From: Rhizobium sp. Q54
GTDB taxonomy: Bacteria > Pseudomonadota > Alphaproteobacteria > Rhizobiales > Beijerinckiaceae
Reading direction: 5' to 3'
DNA length: 9,420 nt
Assembly (NCBI GenBank): GCA_945903655.1
Contig: CAMDOY010000119.1
Coordinates: forward strand, 1-9,420
A program made the position numbers and the translations under genes. Of this stretch, positions 7,501-9,420 are shown in pieces. How positions within the stretch are numbered: the stretch's first letter is position 1; every line of letters starts with the position of its first letter. The notes under the pieces were generated by a model. The model saw only the letters and a program-made list of their open reading frames with translations. It was not told the origin of the DNA and searched no databases.

Positions 7501-9015
7501 GCTGCCTTGAGTCTGGATGATCGTATCGTTTCCAGAGCCAAAGCCGAACAGATAGACATTGCTTCCCAGGTCCCCGTAAAGCCTGTCGTTCCCGCCCGCG
7601 CCATCAATCGTGTCGTCGCCGCCGTAGCCATAAATCTCGTTGTCGGCGCCGTTGCCGGTGAGCATGTTTTTGAGATCGTTTCCCTCAACAAGGATATCCG
7701 AACCCGTGAGGGTCAGGTTCTCGATATGGATTTTGTCTTTCAAGGAAAAAGCGACCGAGGAGATGACGGTGTCCGTTCCCTCGCCGTCGGACTCGACGAC
7801 GTCATCACGAACATCATCGACCAGATATGTATCGTTTCCCCTCCCGCCGATCATCTTGTCGGCGCCAAGGCCGCCGTCCAGCGTATCCGCGCCATCGTTG
7901 CCGGTCAGGATATTGGCCGCCTGATTGCCGATGATGAGGTCATCGCCTGAGCCGCCAATGGCGTTTTCGATCAGGGACGCGGTGTCGCCCTGAAACAGGA
8001 GCGAGTTTGCGATATTGCCGGGCGGTTGCGTTGTTTCATAATAATATCCATCTGCGAGCTGCGCCGGATCAAGCGTGGTCCAATATCCCGGACGCAGGTC
8101 TACTTTCAATGCTACGCTATAATTTGAAAATTCATACGTATCGACGCCATTTCCATCCCAGATGGTCGTGAATATCTTGTTATGCCAATTCCGGATGGTG
8201 GGGTTCGACCATGGTTCATAGTCCATCTGGGCGACGCCGTTGATGAACTGGAGGCCCGTGACAGGATCCCATTTATAAACCGTATCCTCCGCATGGATCT
8301 TGTAGTTGGCGCCGTACATGAACTGAAGCGTCTGAATATCATCCATCATGAGGGTCTGGGCGTAATCTCCATCGAAATTCGAGAGATCACCGTTGAGGAA
8401 GTTTTCATAGCTCATCACCGAATATTCGTTTGAGTCATGCTCCTTGGGCATGGAAGGCCGCTGGCCCAAATCATTTTTACTTTCATGAAAGCTATGCTTC
8501 AATCCCACGGCGTGCCCGAGTTCATGAAGCACGGTGTGGAAGGCGGCGGATCCGGGCTTGATGGAGGTCCAGATCCCGTAGGCGTCGTTGGGGATCCAGA
8601 GATCGCCAGATGTCTCCGATGAGCCAGGGAAATAGGCCCAGCCTGATGGGCCAGTCGGTCGCGTGAAGCCATAACGGATTTCGGCTTTGGTGGCGTCGGC
8701 GCCGGTTTGTTCGACAAATTCGACCTGCGCGACGCTCTCATATATTTTTTGCGCCAATTTGATGTAGCGTTGCAGCTCCGGGTTATCGAAGGGGTTGAAT
8801 TCCTTCGTGGGCTCTCCCGAGTAATGGTAGTCCGAGGCGCTTTGCGGAAAGCTGAAGGTGATGGTGGTGACGCCGTCCGCCCGTCCATCCGTCCAGATAT
8901 TCAGGGACAAGAGGCAGTCGATATAGGGATTTCCGCTCGGCTTGATCGTGCCCGACGACAGCGTTGGGAGCGTGATGGCGGCTGGAACGAGATTCGGAGT
9001 GACCGTATTCGCCAT
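4525..9015 (-). CDS. Secreted serralysin-type (M10) metalloprotease with RTX array and C-terminal FG-GAP repeats
   Basis: This 1496-residue protein is a predicted extracellular zinc protease. The catalytic domain (about residues 1-220) has the metzincin motif HELGHAVGLKH at 164-174 (zinc ligands His164, His168, His174; base Glu165) and the Met-turn SVMSY at 199-203, with Tyr203 in the place of the serralysin zinc-binding tyrosine. Residues 354-1133 hold about thirty RTX nonapeptides of GGxGxDxUx type, which bind calcium and fold outside the cell. They are broken up by five VENLxLTG-like modules and two haemolysin-related domains (about 488-548, starting YLFGFGSGND, and 819-885, starting YLFGHGYGND). 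A capping segment (SNVEYLKFNDQ) precedes six FG-GAP-like repeats at 1181-1496. There is no N-terminal signal peptide, which fits type I secretion. ATG at 9015 is chosen because AGGAAGG lies eight bases upstream; the ATG at 9021 is only two bases from it, and an upstream ATG at 9132 has no such site. The gene looks less GC-rich than its neighbours. The substrate is unknown; adhesion or nutrition roles are equally possible. Confidence 0.93.
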   Translation of the reverse strand: MANTVTPNLVPAAITLPTLSSGTIKPSGNPYIDCLLSLNIWTDGRADGVTTITFSFPQSASDYHYSGEPTKEFNPFDNPELQRYIKLAQKIYESVAQVEFVEQTGADATKAEIRYGFTRPTGPSGWAYFPGSSETSGDLWIPNDAYGIWTSIKPGSAAFHTVLHELGHAVGLKHSFHESKNDLGQRPSMPKEHDSNEYSVMSYENFLNGDLSNFDGDYAQTLMMDDIQTLQFMYGANYKIHAEDTVYKWDPVTGLQFINGVAQMDYEPWSNPTIRNWHNKIFTTIWDGNGVDTYEFSNYSVALKVDLRPGYWTTLDPAQLADGYYYETTQPPGNIANSLLFQGDTASLIENAIGGSGDDLIIGNQAANILTGNDGADTLDGGLGADKMIGGRGNDTYLVDDVRDDVVESDGEGTDTVISSVAFSLKDKIHIENLTLTGSDILVEGNDLKNMLTGNGADNEIYGYGGDDTIDGAGGNDRLYGDLGSNVYLFGFGSGNDTIIQTQGSSDILRFKPGTYANDVTWTRAANGWDLVGTLTGGRDTVTIKNWFTSISNQLQISFGSDAPVTLTPDPQGGSGPDTITGTAQNDWLRGEGGDDTLDAGSGNDILDGGTGADRMIGGAGDDAYYIDNVGDTITETSSGGTDTVFSKIDYALNNPNIENLVLTGSADLTATGNSIANKITGNAGNNRINGLGGADMMSGGKGDDTYDVDDVNDKVIENSDEGVDTVIVTVSGYIMAANVEKLVFASTLTTTGASAYGSAGDNELTGNASANNLFGLDGDDRLYGLAGDDYLNGGKGDDTLDGGAGDDTLSGGDGKDTYLFGHGYGNDLIDLWDTWSACGDRIQLQPGVLASEISFSVDARGWLVLTLGDNSKLTMMRSDYPIPSDIDLNIYLSDGTLILRPGQVVSIKGDNADNELKGTRSNESLLGQGGKDTLDGGGGKDTLIGGNGDDVYTVDGDDKVIEFAGEGYDVVNSSVNFYLTGTQVEELNIIGSAVVAEGNELDNKLTGTDGDNIIDGLAGADTMIGKKGNDRYYVREKGDAVIELAGEGADTVYSWLEEYRLDDNVENLFLAPGVIKGTGNSGANTITGNDGDNRLSGLEGNDTLNGAAGNDTLDGGAGNDTIDGGVGVDIAIIHTNRAQATITRNANGSLTVTSADGTDQISNVEYLKFNDQLFRVNPWNDLDGDGKSDIFLQNGADGSCYVWQMNGLKFKPEGVGYVGWTPPSNQWRAVGTGDFDGDGKGDILLQNGEDGSCFVWQMNGLKFKLEGVGYVGWTPPTNQWRAVGTGDFDGDGKSDILLQDGATGDCFVWEMNGLSVKESGYVGWTPPSKDWRAVGTGDFDGDGKSDILLQDGATGDCYVWEMNGLSLKENGYGYVGWAPPSKQWRAVGTGDFDGDGRSDILLQNGETGDCLVLEMNGLSVKENGSGYVGWTPPNNQWRAVGTGDYNGDGKSDILLQDGATGDCFVWQMNGLELLSDKSSGYVGWKPPSSDWHATA
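4528..5475 (-). repeat. Six tandem FG-GAP-like repeats, about 159 bp each, inside the protease gene
   Basis: The last 316 residues of the protease are six units of 51-54 residues. Each unit has a calcium-loop-like DxDGDGKSD segment, then ILLQ(D/N)G, one Cys (GSC or GDC), a (V/L)xxMNGL segment, GYVGWxPP and WRAVGTGD. In five units the MNGL segment begins with VW; the fifth reads VLEMNGL. The unit boundaries show at DNA level: the 8-base sequence GGCGCGCC recurs at 4696, 4855, 5014, 5167 and 5326, with steps of 159, 159, 153 and 159 bases. The first unit starts with NDLDGDG and the last ends early at DWHATA before the stop. FG-GAP units usually build a beta-propeller used in binding. Confidence 0.9.
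5617..7956 (-). repeat. RTX haemolysin-type calcium-binding repeat region
   Basis: This segment of the protease gene encodes residues 354-1133, beginning GGSGDDLII and ending GGVGVDIAI. About thirty nonapeptides can be read, in groups of two to five. Between groups are five modules with a DTV or VNS strand followed by ENLTLTG, ENLVLTG, EKLVFAS, EELNIIG or ENLFLAP and then a GNxxxNxLTGN-like return to RTX. Such alternation is typical of large alphaproteobacterial RTX proteins. Confidence 0.92.
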
Positions 9016-9023
9016 GATCATGT

Positions 9024-9030
9024 CCTTCCT
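9024..9030 (-). promoter_or_regulatory. Shine-Dalgarno site that sets the RTX protease start
   Basis: On the minus strand AGGAAGG ends eight bases before the ATG at 9015 and two bases before an in-frame ATG at 9021. Standard spacing selects the 9015 start (MANTVTPN). The two ATGs form the palindrome ATGATCAT at 9014-9021. Confidence 0.7.
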
Positions 9031-9061
9031 GTTGTCAGCAACATTCCAGAGACATTTGATC

Positions 9062-9090
9062 AACATGATCTTGGCTTTTGGTTCTGTCAA
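9062..9090 (-). promoter_or_regulatory. Candidate sigma-70 promoter of the RTX protease gene
   Basis: On the minus strand a perfect -35 hexamer TTGACA (9090 to 9085) is followed after 17 bases by CATGTT (9067 to 9062), which matches three of six -10 bases. The -10 is about 46 bases before the ATG at 9015. The strong -35 and ideal spacing support the call; the poor -10 weakens it. It also sits inside the longer reading frame that begins at 9132, which argues further for the shorter start. Confidence 0.4.
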
Positions 9091-9173
9091 CGAGAATCGG
9101 ATGCGGCGCCAAAAGGCCGCAGGAATCCCCATTGTTCATGGCTCACATGCGCGTTACCGCGGCCCGGGCCTGC

Positions 9174-9420
9174 TCAGCGCAGACCCGCCAGCAATCCCGC
9201 CATGCAGGCGACGCCCGCCCCCGCGAGAAAGGATCCGGCGATGATGACGGCCAATCGGTCGCGCCGGTCCCATGGGTGGGGCGATGGCGGGGGCGGGGCC
9301 ATGGGGATTTGGGGCCGGGCGGTTGGACGGTTAGCGTTGGTCGGGCAGCCCTTGGCCAGATCGGCTAGGCCTGCAGGCATGGGCTCGGACAGGATGCGCA
9401 CGAAGGTCGCGCGCAGAGCC
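9174..9420 (-). CDS. C-terminal part of a membrane protein, possibly an anti-sigma factor (5' end missing)
   Basis: The frame is open to the right edge of the window and 81 residues are visible. They begin ALRATFVRILSEPMPAGLAD, continue as a Pro-rich linker (PMAPPPPSPHPWDRRDR) and end with a hydrophobic helix (LAVIIAGSFLAGAGV, then CMAGLLAGL) directly before the stop, with Arg residues before the helix. Short alphaproteobacterial anti-sigma factors have the same order: a segment like LRAAFxPVLxEPVPxRL, a linker and one transmembrane helix at the C terminus. The diagnostic N-terminal zinc-binding part would lie outside the window. This is recognition by pattern, without alignment. A GTG at 9401 could in principle start a 75-residue protein, but no ribosome binding site was seen and the frame continues upstream. 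The protease gene begins 158 bases downstream on the same strand. Confidence 0.45.
   Translation of the reverse strand, partial: ALRATFVRILSEPMPAGLADLAKGCPTNANRPTARPQIPMAPPPPSPHPWDRRDRLAVIIAGSFLAGAGVACMAGLLAGLR

Noticed and set aside
6478..7950. Plus-strand open frames of 208 and 229 residues opposite the RTX array
   Set aside because: They are antisense readings of RTX codons, rich in Val, Ile and Ala, with no start signals; the minus-strand frame has clear RTX motifs throughout.
5000..7950. CRISPR-like or intergenic repeat array
   Set aside because: The periodic DNA is explained by coding repeats: 27-base RTX nonapeptide units and 153-159-base FG-GAP units in one continuous reading frame, without conserved direct repeats separated by unique spacers.
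9016..9132. Extension of the protease to an ATG at 9132
   Set aside because: The 39 extra residues have no family similarity, no ribosome binding site precedes that ATG, and the candidate promoter lies within the extension.
9161..9170. GGCCCGGGCC palindrome after the putative anti-sigma gene
   Set aside because: It is perfectly symmetrical but leaves no room for a loop and has no T-run, so terminator function is not supported.

Overview
The window is GC-rich bacterial DNA. Gene families and style (Dcp-type M3 peptidase, an orphan Bug/TctC solute-binding protein, an FMN-dependent 2-hydroxy acid dehydrogenase, an RTX serralysin with FG-GAP tail repeats, a possible membrane anti-sigma factor) point to a proteobacterium, most likely an alphaproteobacterium. 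This is inferred from family knowledge; no rRNA or other phylogenetic marker is present.

Layout. (1) 1-1440, plus strand: the C-terminal two thirds of a zinc oligopeptidase of family M3 (dcp-like), cut by the left edge. (2) 1521-3098, plus strand: a probable two-gene operon of a small cupin protein and a periplasmic Bug/TctC-type binding protein, 18 bases apart. (3) 3113-4378, minus strand: an FMN-dependent alpha-hydroxy acid dehydrogenase, convergent with the binding protein; a near-perfect palindrome lies at the junction and contains the stop codon of the minus-strand gene. (4) 4525-9015, minus strand: a 1496-residue secreted metalloprotease filling half of the window. It has a serralysin (M10) catalytic domain, about thirty RTX calcium-binding nonapeptides mixed with five VENL-type modules and two haemolysin-related domains, then six near-identical FG-GAP-like repeats at the C terminus. 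(5) 9174-9420, minus strand: the tail of a membrane protein that may be an anti-sigma factor, cut by the right edge.

How the genes may work together. The cupin, binding protein and hydroxy acid dehydrogenase look like a small carboxylic acid uptake and oxidation locus: the binding protein would capture an organic acid in the periplasm and the FMN enzyme would oxidise a 2-hydroxy acid to the 2-oxo acid. No membrane transporter subunits (TctA/TctB) are visible, and substrates cannot be read from the sequence. The RTX protease should leave by a type I secretion system, but no ABC exporter, membrane fusion protein or outer membrane channel gene is in the window.

The most unusual object is the protease. 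A normal-looking RTX array ends in its usual capping segment, and a 316-residue tail of Cys-containing FG-GAP repeats has been added after it. These repeats are nearly identical at DNA level, which suggests recent tandem duplication. No defence system, CRISPR array, insertion sequence, tRNA or rRNA was seen, and no stretch over 300 bases lacks a gene.
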